This document shows positions 38,755 through 48,922 of a DNA stretch of 64,000 bases, piece by piece. This stretch comes from Bacillus nitratireducens (lineage in GTDB: Bacteria > Bacillota > Bacilli > Bacillales > Bacillaceae_G): assembly GCF_001884135.1 (NCBI RefSeq), contig NZ_MAOC01000051.1, positions 159,122 through 223,121 of the forward strand, written 5' to 3'. The notes under the pieces were generated by a model. The model saw only the letters and a program-made list of their open reading frames with translations. It was not told where the DNA came from and did not search any database. The position numbers were made by a program, and so were the translations under genes. Position 1 is the stretch's first letter. Each line of letters opens with the position of its first letter.

Positions 38755-38893
38755 TTTAAAAAGGAGGATTCAGAGAACCGAGCAGATCGAGGCACGTATG
38801 CTAGGAGGAGCGCAGTGTAGGAGTACTACTCGAGCACCGGACTAGCGTACGTAACGATGAGATGCGACAGTTATCTGAACCGGACTTTTTAAA
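38755..38893. repeat. Tandem structured element, copy 2 (139 bp)
   Basis: Same length and orientation as copy 1, 17 bp after it. Terminal blocks are identical to copy 1, including about 37 bases at the 3' end starting cgatgagatgcgacag. The central arm differs almost completely but still pairs: ACGTA-T-GCTAG with CTAGC-G-TACGT. Such paired changes indicate selection on, or origin from, a folded RNA or DNA hairpin. One inner pair of copy 1 (CGGTG/CACCG) is mismatched here. Confidence 0.75.
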
Positions 38894-38902
38894 CTTCCCC
38901 TC

Positions 38903-38942
38903 AAAAAAAAGCCTAGACGGCTATAGTATAACCATCTAGACT
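38903..38942 (-). terminator. Terminator of hisS-aspS
   Basis: A stem agcctagacgg/ccatctagact (38910-38920 with 38932-38942; two mismatched or wobble positions) followed by eight T residues on the minus strand, just after the aspS stop. Confidence 0.85.
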
Positions 38943-38948
38943 CTATTC

Positions 38949-40724
38949 TTACTTCTCTTCTTTCAAGCTCAATTTTAAGCTTAGCTCTTCAAGCTGAGCT
39001 TCTGCAACTGGGCTTGGCGCTTCTGTTAATAAGCAACTTGCGCTTGCTGTTTTCGGGAATGCAATTGTATCACGAAGGTTCGTACGACCTGCAAGTAACA
39101 TAACAAGACGGTCTAAACCTAATGCAATTCCGCCGTGTGGTGGTGTACCGTATTCGAATGCTTCTAATAAGAATCCGAATTGCTCTTGCGCTTCTTCTTG
39201 TGAGAATCCAAGTGCTTTGAACATTTTTTCTTGTACGTCACGCTCGTAAATACGAAGTGATCCACCACCAAGCTCATAACCGTTTAATACAAGGTCATAT
39301 GCTTGTGCGCGTGCTTTTTCTGGTGCTGTTTCTAATAGCTCAACATCTTCACGGAACGGCATTGTGAATGGGTGGTGAGCTGCGAAGTAACGATCTGCAT
39401 CTTCATCGTACTCAAGAAGCGGCCAATCAGTTACCCATAGGAAGTTAAATTTACTTTCGTCAATTAACTCAAGCTCTTTACCTAGGCGTAAACGAAGTGC
39501 ACCTAAGCTATCTGCAACAACGCTCTTCTTATCCGCTACGAATAGTAATAAATCGCCAGCAGTAGCTTCTAATGTATTCATTAACGCTTTTGCATCTTCT
39601 TCACCGAAGAACTTCGCAATCGGTCCTTTTAGGCCGTCTTCTTCAACTTTCAGCCAAGCTAAACCTTTTGCACCATATACTTTTACAAATTCAGTTAATG
39701 CATCGATGTCTTTACGAGAGTATTTGCTCGCAGCACCTTTTGCATTAATTGCTTTTACTTGTCCGCCGTTTTCTACAGCACTTGTAAATACTTTGAAACC
39801 ACAACCTGCTGCAAATTCAGATAGGTCTGTTAGTTCCATTTCAAAGCGTGTATCTGGCTTATCAGAACCGTAGCGAGCCATTGCATCAGCATATTTCATA
39901 CGAGGGAATGGTGCACTAACTTCTACACCTTTCGCATCTTTCATGACTTTCGTCATCATACGCTCCATCATTTCTAAAATTTCATCTTGTGTTAAGAATG
40001 ATGCCTCGATATCGATTTGTGTAAATTCTGGTTGACGATCCGCACGTAAATCTTCGTCACGGAAACAACGTGCTACTTGATAGTAACGCTCAAATCCGCC
40101 GACCATAAGAAGCTGTTTAAATAACTGTGGAGACTGCGGTAATGCATAGAATTCACCATCATGCACACGACTTGGTACTAAATAGTCACGAGCTCCTTCT
40201 GGTGTGCTCTTCGTTAAAATTGGTGTTTCAACTTCTAAGAATTCTTCTGTATCTAAGAAGTTACGAATTGTTTTTGTTACGTCGTGACGCATTTTAAATG
40301 TGTTGAACATTACAGGACGACGTAAGTCTAAGTAACGATATTTTAAACGCACATCTTCTGATGCATCTGTGTCATCAGAAATAATAATTGGCGTTGTTTT
40401 CGCTGCATTTAATACGTTTACTTTCGTTGCTTGTACTTCAATACGACCAGTCGCCATATTGTCATTAATTGCACCTTCACCACGTTCAACAACTGTACCT
40501 TCTACGTGTAATACGTATTCGCTACGAATTGTTTCTGCTACTTCTAGCGCTTCTTTTGATGTTTCTGGGTTAAATACAACTTGTACGATACCTGTACGGT
40601 CACGTAAGTCGATAAAGATTAATCCACCTAAGTCACGACGTTTTTGTACCCAACCTTTTAATTGAACTGTTTGTCCAACAGCTTCTACCGTTACTTTTCC
40701 ACATGCATGTGTTCTTTCAGCCAC
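38949..40724 (-). CDS. aspS: Aspartyl-tRNA synthetase
   Basis: A 591-residue class IIb synthetase: N-terminal OB-fold anticodon-binding domain ([26 protein letters not shown]), motif 2 [21 protein letters not shown], bacterial GAD insertion domain in the middle, and motif 3 [15 protein letters not shown]. The start is GTG at 40724 after AGGGGGA. It is 12 bp downstream of hisS and shares its T-box. Whether it is discriminating or also charges tRNA-Asn cannot be decided by eye. Confidence 0.96.
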   Translation of the reverse strand: MAERTHACGKVTVEAVGQTVQLKGWVQKRRDLGGLIFIDLRDRTGIVQVVFNPETSKEALEVAETIRSEYVLHVEGTVVERGEGAINDNMATGRIEVQATKVNVLNAAKTTPIIISDDTDASEDVRLKYRYLDLRRPVMFNTFKMRHDVTKTIRNFLDTEEFLEVETPILTKSTPEGARDYLVPSRVHDGEFYALPQSPQLFKQLLMVGGFERYYQVARCFRDEDLRADRQPEFTQIDIEASFLTQDEILEMMERMMTKVMKDAKGVEVSAPFPRMKYADAMARYGSDKPDTRFEMELTDLSEFAAGCGFKVFTSAVENGGQVKAINAKGAASKYSRKDIDALTEFVKVYGAKGLAWLKVEEDGLKGPIAKFFGEEDAKALMNTLEATAGDLLLFVADKKSVVADSLGALRLRLGKELELIDESKFNFLWVTDWPLLEYDEDADRYFAAHHPFTMPFREDVELLETAPEKARAQAYDLVLNGYELGGGSLRIYERDVQEKMFKALGFSQEEAQEQFGFLLEAFEYGTPPHGGIALGLDRLVMLLAGRTNLRDTIAFPKTASASCLLTEAPSPVAEAQLEELSLKLSLKEEK

Positions 40725-40736
40725 TGTAAGTTCCCC

Positions 40737-42008
40737 CTATACTAATTTCTCTGCTACGTATGAAGCGAATACATCTAACGCTACTTCTTCTTGTCCGCCT
40801 GTTGCCATATCTTTCAAGTTAATGATGCCTTTATCTAGCTCATCTTCCCCTAATACAGCTACGTATTTCGCATTTAAACGATCCGCTGATTTGAATTGTG
40901 CTTTCATTTTGCGATCTAAATAATCTTTTTCAACTGACAATCCAGCTTTACGAAGATCAAACGCAATTTTTGCAGCATGGTCTTTCGCTTTTTCACCAAG
41001 AGCTACAACGTAACAATCGATACTATGTTCAATTGGTAATTCAATATTTTCGGCTTTTAGCGCCATAATTAAACGTTCAATACTCATCGCAAAACCGATA
41101 CCTGGCATTTCTGGTCCACCGATTTCTTGTACAAGTCCGTTATAACGGCCACCACCGCTTAATGTAGTAATAGCACCAAAACCTTCTGCCTCACTCATAA
41201 TTTCAAAAACAGTATGTTGGTAGTAGTCTAAACCACGTACTAAGTTCGGATCTTTTTCAAACGGAACATCCATCATCGTTAATAGTTCTTGAACTTTGTC
41301 GTAGTATACTGCTGAATCTTCGTTTAAGTATTCTGTAATAGATGGTGCGGTACTCATTAGTTCATGATTACGGTCCTTCTTACAGTCTAAAATACGAAGA
41401 GGATTTTTTTCTAAGCGAGATTGGCAATCAGAGCAGAATTCTCCGATGCGCGGCTCAAAGTGTGCAATTAATGCGTCGCGGTGCGCTTGACGGCTCGCTG
41501 CATCACCTAAGCTGTTTAATACAACTTTAATATTTTTTAAGCCCATGCCACGGTAAAACTCTACAGCAAGTGCAATTACTTCTGCATCAATTGCAGGATC
41601 GTTACTACCGATTGCTTCAATACCGAATTGTACGAATTGACGATAGCGACCTGCTTGTGGTCTTTCATAACGGAACATTTGACCGATATAGTATAATTTC
41701 GTTGGTTGTGTTGCATCACCGAACATTTTGTTTTCAACGTAAGAACGTACAACAGGTGCAGTACCTTCTGGACGTAATGTTAAACTACGCTCTCCACGGT
41801 CTTGGAATGAGTACATTTCTTTTTGTACGATATCTGTCGTATCACCAACACCACGTAAAAATAGCTCTGTGTGTTCAAAAATTGGTGTACGAATTTCTTT
41901 ATAATTGTAACGACGGCAAATTTCGCGCGCTTGCCCTTCGATATACTGCCATAACTCTACACTACCTGGAAGAATATCTTGCGTTCCGCGTGGGATTTGA
42001 ATAGACAT
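40737..42008 (-). CDS. hisS: Histidyl-tRNA synthetase
   Basis: A 423-residue class IIa synthetase from the ATG at 42008 (RBS GAGGAGG): [12 protein letters not shown] at the N-terminus, motif 2 [21 protein letters not shown], the histidine-binding [15 protein letters not shown], and a C-terminal anticodon-binding domain ([23 protein letters not shown]). The reading frame stays open for 69 more codons upstream, but that stretch is the T-box leader and should not be translated. Confidence 0.96.
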   Translation of the reverse strand: MSIQIPRGTQDILPGSVELWQYIEGQAREICRRYNYKEIRTPIFEHTELFLRGVGDTTDIVQKEMYSFQDRGERSLTLRPEGTAPVVRSYVENKMFGDATQPTKLYYIGQMFRYERPQAGRYRQFVQFGIEAIGSNDPAIDAEVIALAVEFYRGMGLKNIKVVLNSLGDAASRQAHRDALIAHFEPRIGEFCSDCQSRLEKNPLRILDCKKDRNHELMSTAPSITEYLNEDSAVYYDKVQELLTMMDVPFEKDPNLVRGLDYYQHTVFEIMSEAEGFGAITTLSGGGRYNGLVQEIGGPEMPGIGFAMSIERLIMALKAENIELPIEHSIDCYVVALGEKAKDHAAKIAFDLRKAGLSVEKDYLDRKMKAQFKSADRLNAKYVAVLGEDELDKGIINLKDMATGGQEEVALDVFASYVAEKLV

Positions 42009-42049
42009 ATTCAGTTCCTCCTCAAATTGTTTTAATCTTAATAAAAATA

Positions 42050-42310
42050 AAAAAACTCCCGCCTCTACTGTTTGAACAGTAGGGACGAGAGTATTATACC
42101 CGTGGTGCCACCCTAATTGAAGCACGTATGCTTCCACTTTTTTAATAACGCTTAAATATGCGTTCATCTCTACTAAGCGTATAAGCCTTTCAAGTTGAAA
42201 CCTACAGAGTGTCATTCAATCAGTCATCATGTAGAAATGTTTTCAGCCTAGGACATTTCTTCTCTTTCCATGTGTATCTCATTTACTCTTCTCTATCAAC
42301 GGCTATATTC
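42050..42310 (-). promoter_or_regulatory. T-box riboswitch of hisS-aspS
   Basis: The T-box core AGGGTGGCACCACG (minus strand, 42101-42114) precedes a terminator (42051-42092) whose stem is made of ctcccgcc and its partner ggacgagag, with a T-run. In stem I the minus strand reads AATGACACTC (42208-42217): it contains GAC (Asp, 42211-42213) overlapping CAC (His, 42209-42211). GAC is followed by A, the usual purine after a specifier, so Asp is the better single choice. Confidence 0.92.
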
Positions 42311-42328
42311 ATATGTAAATATAAAATT

Positions 42329-42357
42329 ACTATACGTTTGTTGAGTAGGATTGTCAA
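42329..42357 (-). promoter_or_regulatory. SigA-type promoter of hisS-aspS
   Basis: TTGACA (42352-42357) and TATAGT (42329-42334) on the minus strand with a 17-bp spacer, immediately upstream of the T-box leader and downstream of the small yrzK-like gene. Confidence 0.85.
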
Positions 42358-42362
42358 GTGCT

Positions 42363-42539
42363 CTAAGAGCGCTCAATTTGCTTCTTTAGGCGCTTTACAT
42401 CTTGCAGTGAAATTCCGAACTCTGAAGCAAGCTCCATTGAAGTATTGTTTTGCTCTTTTGAAATAAAATCATGAAAATTCACGTTAAACAGTTGATTTGC
42501 ACCATTTGTAACAGAATGCCCTTTTTCATTCATACGCAT
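42363..42539 (-). CDS. Small helix-turn-helix-like protein (YrzK position)
   Basis: A 58-residue protein from the ATG at 42539, which follows GAGGG at 8 bases; an upstream in-frame ATG at 42560 lacks a site. The C-terminal half NTSMELASEFGISLQDVKRLKKQIE resembles a sigma-region-4-like helix-turn-helix. B. subtilis has a small gene (yrzK) at this place; identity is likely but not certain. Function unknown. Confidence 0.65.
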   Translation of the reverse strand: MRMNEKGHSVTNGANQLFNVNFHDFISKEQNNTSMELASEFGISLQDVKRLKKQIERS

Positions 42540-42622
42540 ACGTATATCCCTCACATTCAATATGGATGTTTTACTTGTTATTGTTCCATATTGATGAAAG
42601 AGTTATACATAACTGAAAACAG

Positions 42623-42955
42623 CTATTGATTCCAAATAAACATTAACATTCGATTCACAACAATAATAATAGCCAGTCCACTCGCCAGCATATAATGTTT
42701 CAAATGATACAATGCTGCAACACCTACTCCAAACACGATAATTTCTAACAATACATGTAATATGCCTTGTACTTCCCATTCTGCGTGTTGCGCTCCAAAT
42801 AAAGCCCATATGATAGCAACAATAACCGGAAGAATAATCGCAAGTGTAACTTTTATAACCGTTATTGTTCCTACCCGAAATCCCCAGTATCCAACAATTC
42901 CAAGAACACATAACTCAAGCATAAAACGTAATGCTATATTAAACGCTTGTAGCAT
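42623..42955 (-). CDS. YrdB family membrane protein (DUF2568)
   Basis: A 110-residue protein with four hydrophobic helices (FMLELCVLGIVGYWGF; TVIKVTLAIILPVIVAIIWALF; VLLEIIVFGVGVAALYHL; ASGLAIIIVVNRMLMFIW). The pattern NIALRFMLELCVLGIVGYWGF followed by PVIVAIIWALFGAQHA fits DUF2568/YrdB. RBS AGAAGGTG precedes the ATG. No role is known and its neighbours (dtd, hisS) give no hint. Confidence 0.75.
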   Translation of the reverse strand: MLQAFNIALRFMLELCVLGIVGYWGFRVGTITVIKVTLAIILPVIVAIIWALFGAQHAEWEVQGILHVLLEIIVFGVGVAALYHLKHYMLASGLAIIIVVNRMLMFIWNQ

Positions 42956-43029
42956 GCTACACCTTCTTTATCTTTTATTCCCCCTCAAATTAATCCTATG
43001 ATAAATGAACAAAACATACAATAATGTAT

Positions 43030-43063
43030 AAAAAAGAGAGGGTCATATAACCCTCTCTTTTTT
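43030..43063. terminator. Terminator of rel-dtd
   Basis: A perfect 14-bp stem aaaaaagagagggt/accctctctttttt (43030-43043 with 43050-43063), just after the dtd stop codon. Confidence 0.9.
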
Positions 43064-43070
43064 AACAACA

Positions 43071-43511
43071 CTATTTACTATCCACAATTAAGGTCACCGG
43101 ACCATCATTGATTAAAGAAACGTCCATCATTGCTCCGAACTTCCCTGTTTCTACATGCAATCCTTGCTTACGAACTTCCTCATTAAAGAAATCATATAAA
43201 CGCTCTGCATAGTCAGGTTTCGCAGCACCCATAAAGTTTGGACGTCTTCCCTTACGGCAATCTCCGTATAATGTGAATTGCGAAATTGATAGAACTTGTC
43301 CTTCTACATCAAGTACAGAATGGTTCATCTTTCCGCTCTCATCTTCAAAAATACGTAAGTTTGCAATTTTTTCTGCAATGTAAGTTGCATCTTTTTCTGT
43401 ATCTTCATGCGTAATGCCAACTAGTAATGTTAAACCGAACGGAATTTGTCCTACGATCTCACCGTCTACTGTGACAGACGCTTCTTTTGATCGTTGTAAA
43501 ACAACTCTCAT
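43071..43511 (-). CDS. dtd: D-aminoacyl-tRNA deacylase
   Basis: A 146-residue protein, usual length. [17 protein letters not shown] at the N-terminus, the active-site motif [17 protein letters not shown] (SQxT) and the cross-subunit GPVTLIVDS (Gly-cisPro-type) near the C-terminus. It frees D-amino acids and glycine from mischarged tRNA. It is 17 bp downstream of rel, the same order as in B. subtilis. Confidence 0.95.
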   Translation of the reverse strand: MRVVLQRSKEASVTVDGEIVGQIPFGLTLLVGITHEDTEKDATYIAEKIANLRIFEDESGKMNHSVLDVEGQVLSISQFTLYGDCRKGRRPNFMGAAKPDYAERLYDFFNEEVRKQGLHVETGKFGAMMDVSLINDGPVTLIVDSK

Positions 43512-43528
43512 CTTTTCTACACTCCCTA

Positions 43529-45712
43529 TTAATGCATCATGCGTCGTACTGCATAAATTTCTGGAACACGTTTAATGCGCTCTACTACTTTTTTCAAGTG
43601 CTGTAAGTTTCGAATAGAAATCGACATGTTAATCGTCGCCATCTTATTACGATCACTTCTACCAGAAACAGCTGAGATATACGTTTTCGTTTCTGTAACA
43701 GCTTGCAATACTTCATTCAATAAACCACGGCGATCATAGCCTGAAATTTCAATATCAACATTGTATTCAATTTCTTTTTCAGGGCTACCTTCCCACTCTA
43801 CTTCTAATAAACGCTCTACAGCTTCTTCCGTATGCACATTGACACAATCACGACGATGAATCGATACACCTCGGCCTTTCGTAATATACCCAACGATATC
43901 ATCACCCGGAACTGGGTTACAGCATTTTGATAAACGAATTAGTAAATTATCAGCACCGCTTACCTTTACACCAGAATCCCATTTTCGAATTTTCATCGGT
44001 TTACGAACTTCTTTAACTTCAACGATGTCTTCTTCTTCACGTTGTTTACGGAACTTGTCCGTTAGTCGCGTAACAATTTGCGCTGCTGTAATTCCGTTAT
44101 AACCAACTGCTGCAAACATATCTTCTTCATTTGCAAAGTTAAACTTCTCAGCAACACGTTTTAAATTATCAAGCGCTAATACTTCTTTCATCTCATACTC
44201 TAAGCCACGCACTTCTTTTTCAACAAGTTCACGGCCTTTTTCAATATTTTCATCTCTACGTTGTTTCTTAAAGAATTGACGTATTTTATTTTTCGCATGA
44301 GATGTTTGAGCAAGCTTTACCCAATCTTGACTTGGACCATACGAATGTTTCGATGTTAAAATTTCAATGATGTCACCAGTTTTCAACTTATAATCAAGCG
44401 TCACCATTTTCCCATTTACTTTTGCACCAATTGTCTTGTTTCCAATTTCCGAATGGACACGATACGAAAAATCAATTGGAACAGAACCAAGTGGTAATTC
44501 CATTACATCGCCTTTTGGTGTAAAGACGAATACCATGTCAGAGAATAAATCAATTTTTAATGACTCCATAAATTCTTCTGCATTAGAAGCTTCATTTTGC
44601 CATTCTAATATTTGACGGAACCAAGTTAGTTTCTTCTCTAATGTACCTGTTGTTTCTGCTGTTTTTCCTTCTTTATACGCCCAGTGTGCCGCGATTCCGA
44701 ATTCTGCAATCTCATGCATTTCTTTCGTACGAATTTGCACTTCTAGCGGGTCACCTTTTGGTCCAATTACAGTCGTATGAAGAGATTGATATAAATTCGC
44801 TTTCGGCATTGCAATATAATCTTTGAAACGACCTGGCATTGGCTTCCAGCACGTATGAATAATTCCAAGCACCGCGTAACAATCTTTAATACTATTTACA
44901 ACGACACGTACAGCTAGTAAATCGTAAATTTCATTGAACTGTTTATTTTGCAATGCCATTTTACGATAAATACTGTAAATATGTTTTGGTCTTCCAGAAA
45001 TCTCAGGTTGAATTGAAACTTCTTTTAATTTCTCACGAATACCAGTCATTACTTCATCTAAATATTCTTCACGCTCTGCACGTTTACGCTTCATTAAATT
45101 TACAATACGATAATATTGTTGCGGATTTAAATAGCGAAGTGACGTATCCTCTAACTCCCATTTAATAGTACTAATTCCGAGTCTATGTGCTAAAGGTGCA
45201 AAGATTTCTAACGTTTCATTCGCAATGCGACGCTGCTTCTCTTGAGGCAAATGTTTCAATGTACGCATGTTATGAAGACGATCAGCTAGTTTAATTAAAA
45301 TAACTCGAATATCTTGAGCCATTGCGATAAACATTTTGCGATGGTTTTCTGCTTGTTGCTGCTCATGAGATTTATATTTAATCTTTCCGAGCTTCGTAAC
45401 ACCATCGACAAGCATAGCGATTTCTTTATTAAATTCTCGTTCAATATCTTCTAATGTAATCTCTGTATCTTCCACTACATCATGCAAGAAACCTGCCGAT
45501 ACTGTAGCTGGATCCATGTGTAAATCAACTAAAATACCTGCAACTTGAATTGGGTGAATAATATATGGTTCACCCGATTTTCTATATTGTTCGCTATGTG
45601 CATCGCGTGCATATTCATAAGCACGTGCCACTAGCTCAATATCTTCATCCGCTAAATATTGACTTGCTTTCTCGAGTACCTGTTCAGCTGTTAGTACTTG
45701 CTCATTTGCCAT
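43529..45712 (-). CDS. relA: Bifunctional (p)ppGpp synthetase/hydrolase Rel
   Basis: A 727-residue long RelA/SpoT homologue. HD hydrolase domain ([24 protein letters not shown] near residues 75-85), synthetase domain ([30 protein letters not shown]), TGS domain ([31 protein letters not shown]), zinc-finger/helical region ([18 protein letters not shown]) and C-terminal ACT domain ([16 protein letters not shown]). With an intact HD motif it both makes and degrades (p)ppGpp in the stringent response. Confidence 0.96.
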   Translation of the reverse strand: MANEQVLTAEQVLEKASQYLADEDIELVARAYEYARDAHSEQYRKSGEPYIIHPIQVAGILVDLHMDPATVSAGFLHDVVEDTEITLEDIEREFNKEIAMLVDGVTKLGKIKYKSHEQQQAENHRKMFIAMAQDIRVILIKLADRLHNMRTLKHLPQEKQRRIANETLEIFAPLAHRLGISTIKWELEDTSLRYLNPQQYYRIVNLMKRKRAEREEYLDEVMTGIREKLKEVSIQPEISGRPKHIYSIYRKMALQNKQFNEIYDLLAVRVVVNSIKDCYAVLGIIHTCWKPMPGRFKDYIAMPKANLYQSLHTTVIGPKGDPLEVQIRTKEMHEIAEFGIAAHWAYKEGKTAETTGTLEKKLTWFRQILEWQNEASNAEEFMESLKIDLFSDMVFVFTPKGDVMELPLGSVPIDFSYRVHSEIGNKTIGAKVNGKMVTLDYKLKTGDIIEILTSKHSYGPSQDWVKLAQTSHAKNKIRQFFKKQRRDENIEKGRELVEKEVRGLEYEMKEVLALDNLKRVAEKFNFANEEDMFAAVGYNGITAAQIVTRLTDKFRKQREEEDIVEVKEVRKPMKIRKWDSGVKVSGADNLLIRLSKCCNPVPGDDIVGYITKGRGVSIHRRDCVNVHTEEAVERLLEVEWEGSPEKEIEYNVDIEISGYDRRGLLNEVLQAVTETKTYISAVSGRSDRNKMATINMSISIRNLQHLKKVVERIKRVPEIYAVRRMMH

Positions 45713-45853
45713 CGAATCACCTTTTATTGAAAATTGACTTTGTATTTATTAAATAGAATAAATTATATTCTATCATTATAACCCAATGATTGTGAATTGT
45801 GAAAAGGAAAAGATTTTACTGACATTTCACCTTATTTTTTTGTTCAATTATAC

Positions 45854-45895
45854 AAAAGTACCCGCTCCTCTCCAAGAGATTCACGGGTACTTTTT
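45854..45895 (-). terminator. Terminator of apt
   Basis: An 11-bp stem aaaagtacccg with cgggtactttt around a long loop, followed by T-rich sequence on the minus strand. It separates apt from rel, about 145 bp before the rel start. Confidence 0.82.
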
Positions 45896-45922
45896 ATCAC
45901 CGTAGTTTTACCTATATAGTGA

Positions 45923-46435
45923 TTAGTATTTTTCTAATACTAATACATCGTAACCATCTAACATTTTACGACCATCTAAGTAAGTAAGCTCTACTAAGAA
46001 TGCAATTCCTGCTACAACTCCGCCAAGTTCTTCAACTAGCTTAATTGTCGCTTCAATTGTTCCGCCTGTAGCTAATAGATCATCTGTAATTAATACGCGT
46101 TGACCTGGTTTAATTGCATCTTTATGGATTGTTAAAACATCTGTACCATATTCTTTGCCGTAGTCAACTGTAATTACTTCACGTGGTAATTTTCCTAATT
46201 TACGAACTGGTGCAAAACCTACTTCTAATGCATAAGAAACTGGGCAACCGATAATAAAGCCACGTGCTTCTGGTCCTACTACAACGTCAATATCTCTTTT
46301 TTTCGCATACTCAACGATTGCGTCCGTTGCTGCTTTGTATGCTTTGCCGTCGTTCATTAAAGGTGTAATATCTTTAAACACAATACCTTCTTTTGGATAA
46401 TCCGGTACAATTGCGATATGTTGCTTGAAATCCAT
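45923..46435 (-). CDS. apt: Adenine phosphoribosyltransferase
   Basis: A 170-residue type I phosphoribosyltransferase with the PRPP-binding motif [13 protein letters not shown] and N-terminal [14 protein letters not shown] and [17 protein letters not shown]. It salvages adenine to AMP. It lies 46 bp downstream of recJ on the same strand, an arrangement conserved in Bacillus. RBS GGAGG precedes the ATG at 46435. Confidence 0.96.
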   Translation of the reverse strand: MDFKQHIAIVPDYPKEGIVFKDITPLMNDGKAYKAATDAIVEYAKKRDIDVVVGPEARGFIIGCPVSYALEVGFAPVRKLGKLPREVITVDYGKEYGTDVLTIHKDAIKPGQRVLITDDLLATGGTIEATIKLVEELGGVVAGIAFLVELTYLDGRKMLDGYDVLVLEKY

Positions 46436-46481
46436 ATTTCTGAATCCTCCTCAGATTTAAAGGTTTGTAAATACAAATCCT

Positions 46482-48821
46482 TTACCCTAACTGTTCTACT
46501 TCTTTATGATTACGAATCGTTTCAAACCACGTATATAGTTGCTGATATGTGCTATAAACCAATTCTTTTTCTAATTGTAAGTGGTTCATTTTCTCACGAT
46601 ATGTGTTCGATTCAATTAAATCACGCTTTTGTTTTTGTTCAGCCATAAAAATGACACCGTCTTTTATTGTAACAAATTCTAACTCAAAAAACACCTGTGT
46701 CATGAAATTTACTGTGTCTTTTGACCAACCTTTATGACGACATAGTTGTTCCCCATATTGTTTTAAAGAAAATGGTGCTTTTTGGTTCAAGAAAGAGTAG
46801 TACCATTTAAAGTGTTCCCGCGTTGGGACTGTACTAAATAAATGGTTATTCTCTTGATAAAATAGCGTATAAATTCGAGATGGGAACCCGACTTTAAATA
46901 AATCGCGCAATTCATCTGTTCCTTTCGGTAAATCGAGTAACACAATATATTGATCATCCAAATGCGTTACATCTGATGCATGCACGATATGCTCTTTATA
47001 GTCTTCTAAAGAAAATTTATTCAATACCTCTTCAGAAAAATACACCATTGTTATTTTTTCTATAGGAAGTTCTGCTACATTCGTTTCTACATTACGCATA
47101 CTACGCCAATCAAATAACTGCCACGCCTCTACAGCAATATCTTGTACCATTAATTGTGGCTTCTTAAAATTATTCCATTCATTGATAGATGCTTCCCCTA
47201 TTACAGATACCTTTGCAACTGGAGAAATTTCTTTCGCATAGGCACCAAAACCAAATCCGATTGTATCCAGTGTCGCTTGCCCATCGCGAAGAGCCATTTT
47301 CAAATGAGAGCCATCTGATCCGATTGCACGAATACTTTCTAGCTCTGCATCCTTCACTGCAATACGTGGTTTTGGATTTCCAACACCAAATGGCGCTAAC
47401 TTTTGCATATCCTCAATTGCAGCAAGAGTTACATCCTCCACCTTACAAAAAGCATCAACTGCTGTAATTGGAATAAAATCTTCTTCTGTTAAAATTACCT
47501 CTGCTTGTTCATTTAAGCGGCGGCGTAATTCATCTACATCATTCATATGTAGCGTCATTCCCGCTGCCATCGGATGCCCTCCGAAGTGTGGCAATAACTC
47601 TCTACAATCAGACAAGTTGGCAAATAAATCAAACCCTGCAATACTACGCGCTGAACCCTTTGCCGTTTCTTTTATAGGATCAATGCATAATACAATCGTT
47701 GGACGATAAAAACGTTCAACTAATTTAGATGCGACAATTCCAATTACACCTGGATTCCAGCCTTCTTTTGCCAGTACTAGTACTTTATTGTCTTCTGGCG
47801 GGAAATTATTTTCCACTTCAGCGATAGCTTCTTCTGTAATTTGCTTTACAATATCTTTTCGCAGTTTGTTCAGCTCATCAATTTCTTCAGCTAGCTCTTT
47901 CGCTTCTTCTGGATCATCTGATAATAAAAGATGTACAGCCGGCGTAGCATCTTCTAAACGTCCAACTGCATTAATACGCGGTGCGAGTGAGAAGCCAATA
48001 CTCTCTTCTGTAATTTCACTTTGCGAAACGTTAGCAACTTTAAATAGCGCCTTTAGTCCGATATTTTTCGTCATGCGCATATGCTTTAAACCGCGCTTCA
48101 CTAGCAATCTATTCTCACCATGAAGTGACACTAAATCGGCTACTGTACCAATTACTGCAATTTCTAATAAATGTTCTGGTACACGGCCTAGTAGTGCATG
48201 TGCAACTTTAAACGCAACACCTACACCAGCTAAATAGTGAAACGGATATACACCGCCTTCTAATTTCGGATGAATAATTGCAAGTGCTTCTGGTAATTCT
48301 GGCGGTGGCTCATGGTGATCTGTAATAATAAGATCTATTCCAAGGTCCTTCGCTACCTTCGCTTCATGTACCGCTGCAATACCAGTATCTACGGTAATAA
48401 TTAGTGAGAACCCAGCGCTATGCGCCCAACGAAACGCTTCTTCGTTTGGTCCATACCCTTCTGTAAAACGGTTTGGAATATAAAATTCTACATCTGCACC
48501 TAATTCTTGAAGCGCAAGATATAAGACAGTCGTACTACTTACTCCATCCGCATCGTAATCACCAAATATTAATATTTGCTCTCCATTTTGAATCGCCTTA
48601 TTTACACGTTCTACCGTTCTATCCATTCCTTCTAATAAAAATGGATCGTGAAATTCTTGATTTTCTGTATTTAAAAAATCTAAAATCTTATCTTCTGTAT
48701 CTAATCCTCTACCGAGGAATAACGAAACAACAAGAGGTGATAATTGCAATTTACTTGCTAATTCACTCACTCGCTCTTCACTATATTCTTTTTCTTTCCA
48801 ACGCGTCTTCGGTTGTAACAC
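46482..48821 (-). CDS. recJ: Single-stranded-DNA exonuclease RecJ
   Basis: A 779-residue protein from the GTG at 48821, which follows AAGGGGTG. DHH domain motifs: GDYDADGVSSTTVLYLAL, ITVDTGIAAVHEA and ITDHHEPPPELPEALAI; DHHA1 domain with GGHPMAAGMTLH; then the OB-fold and a Firmicute-specific C-terminal extension of about 200 residues. It degrades single-stranded DNA 5' to 3' in recombination and mismatch repair. Confidence 0.95.
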   Translation of the reverse strand: MLQPKTRWKEKEYSEERVSELASKLQLSPLVVSLFLGRGLDTEDKILDFLNTENQEFHDPFLLEGMDRTVERVNKAIQNGEQILIFGDYDADGVSSTTVLYLALQELGADVEFYIPNRFTEGYGPNEEAFRWAHSAGFSLIITVDTGIAAVHEAKVAKDLGIDLIITDHHEPPPELPEALAIIHPKLEGGVYPFHYLAGVGVAFKVAHALLGRVPEHLLEIAVIGTVADLVSLHGENRLLVKRGLKHMRMTKNIGLKALFKVANVSQSEITEESIGFSLAPRINAVGRLEDATPAVHLLLSDDPEEAKELAEEIDELNKLRKDIVKQITEEAIAEVENNFPPEDNKVLVLAKEGWNPGVIGIVASKLVERFYRPTIVLCIDPIKETAKGSARSIAGFDLFANLSDCRELLPHFGGHPMAAGMTLHMNDVDELRRRLNEQAEVILTEEDFIPITAVDAFCKVEDVTLAAIEDMQKLAPFGVGNPKPRIAVKDAELESIRAIGSDGSHLKMALRDGQATLDTIGFGFGAYAKEISPVAKVSVIGEASINEWNNFKKPQLMVQDIAVEAWQLFDWRSMRNVETNVAELPIEKITMVYFSEEVLNKFSLEDYKEHIVHASDVTHLDDQYIVLLDLPKGTDELRDLFKVGFPSRIYTLFYQENNHLFSTVPTREHFKWYYSFLNQKAPFSLKQYGEQLCRHKGWSKDTVNFMTQVFFELEFVTIKDGVIFMAEQKQKRDLIESNTYREKMNHLQLEKELVYSTYQQLYTWFETIRNHKEVEQLG

Positions 48822-48825
48822 GAAA

Positions 48826-48872
48826 TCACCCCTTAACCTATCCATTATACAAGACAGATTAAGGGGTGACAA
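48826..48872 (-). promoter_or_regulatory. recJ promoter inside a perfect inverted repeat
   Basis: TTGTCA (48867-48872) and TATAAT (48844-48849) on the minus strand with a 17-bp spacer. Perfect 11-bp arms TCACCCCTTAA/TTAAGGGGTGA lie at 48859-48869 and 48826-48836; one overlaps the -35 box and the other the ribosome site. Since transcription starts near 48837, only one arm is in the mRNA. Confidence 0.75.
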
Positions 48873-48922
48873 TATGATGCAAGCTACGATGCAATATCCA
48901 TATACTAAAATATTAATGCTAT

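Noticed and set aside
38599-38893. CRISPR array
   Set aside because: Only two long units of 139 bp with internal divergence and a 17-bp gap; no short repeats with spacers and no cas genes.
42009-42215. N-terminal extension of hisS (69 codons)
   Set aside because: The stretch is the T-box leader including its terminator; HisS proteins start at [10 protein letters not shown], which has a strong ribosome site.
42603-42911. 102-codon frame overlapping the YrdB-like gene in another frame
   Set aside because: Rich in Cys, Tyr and Trp, as expected for an out-of-frame reading; the DUF2568 frame has the ribosome site and membrane-helix pattern.
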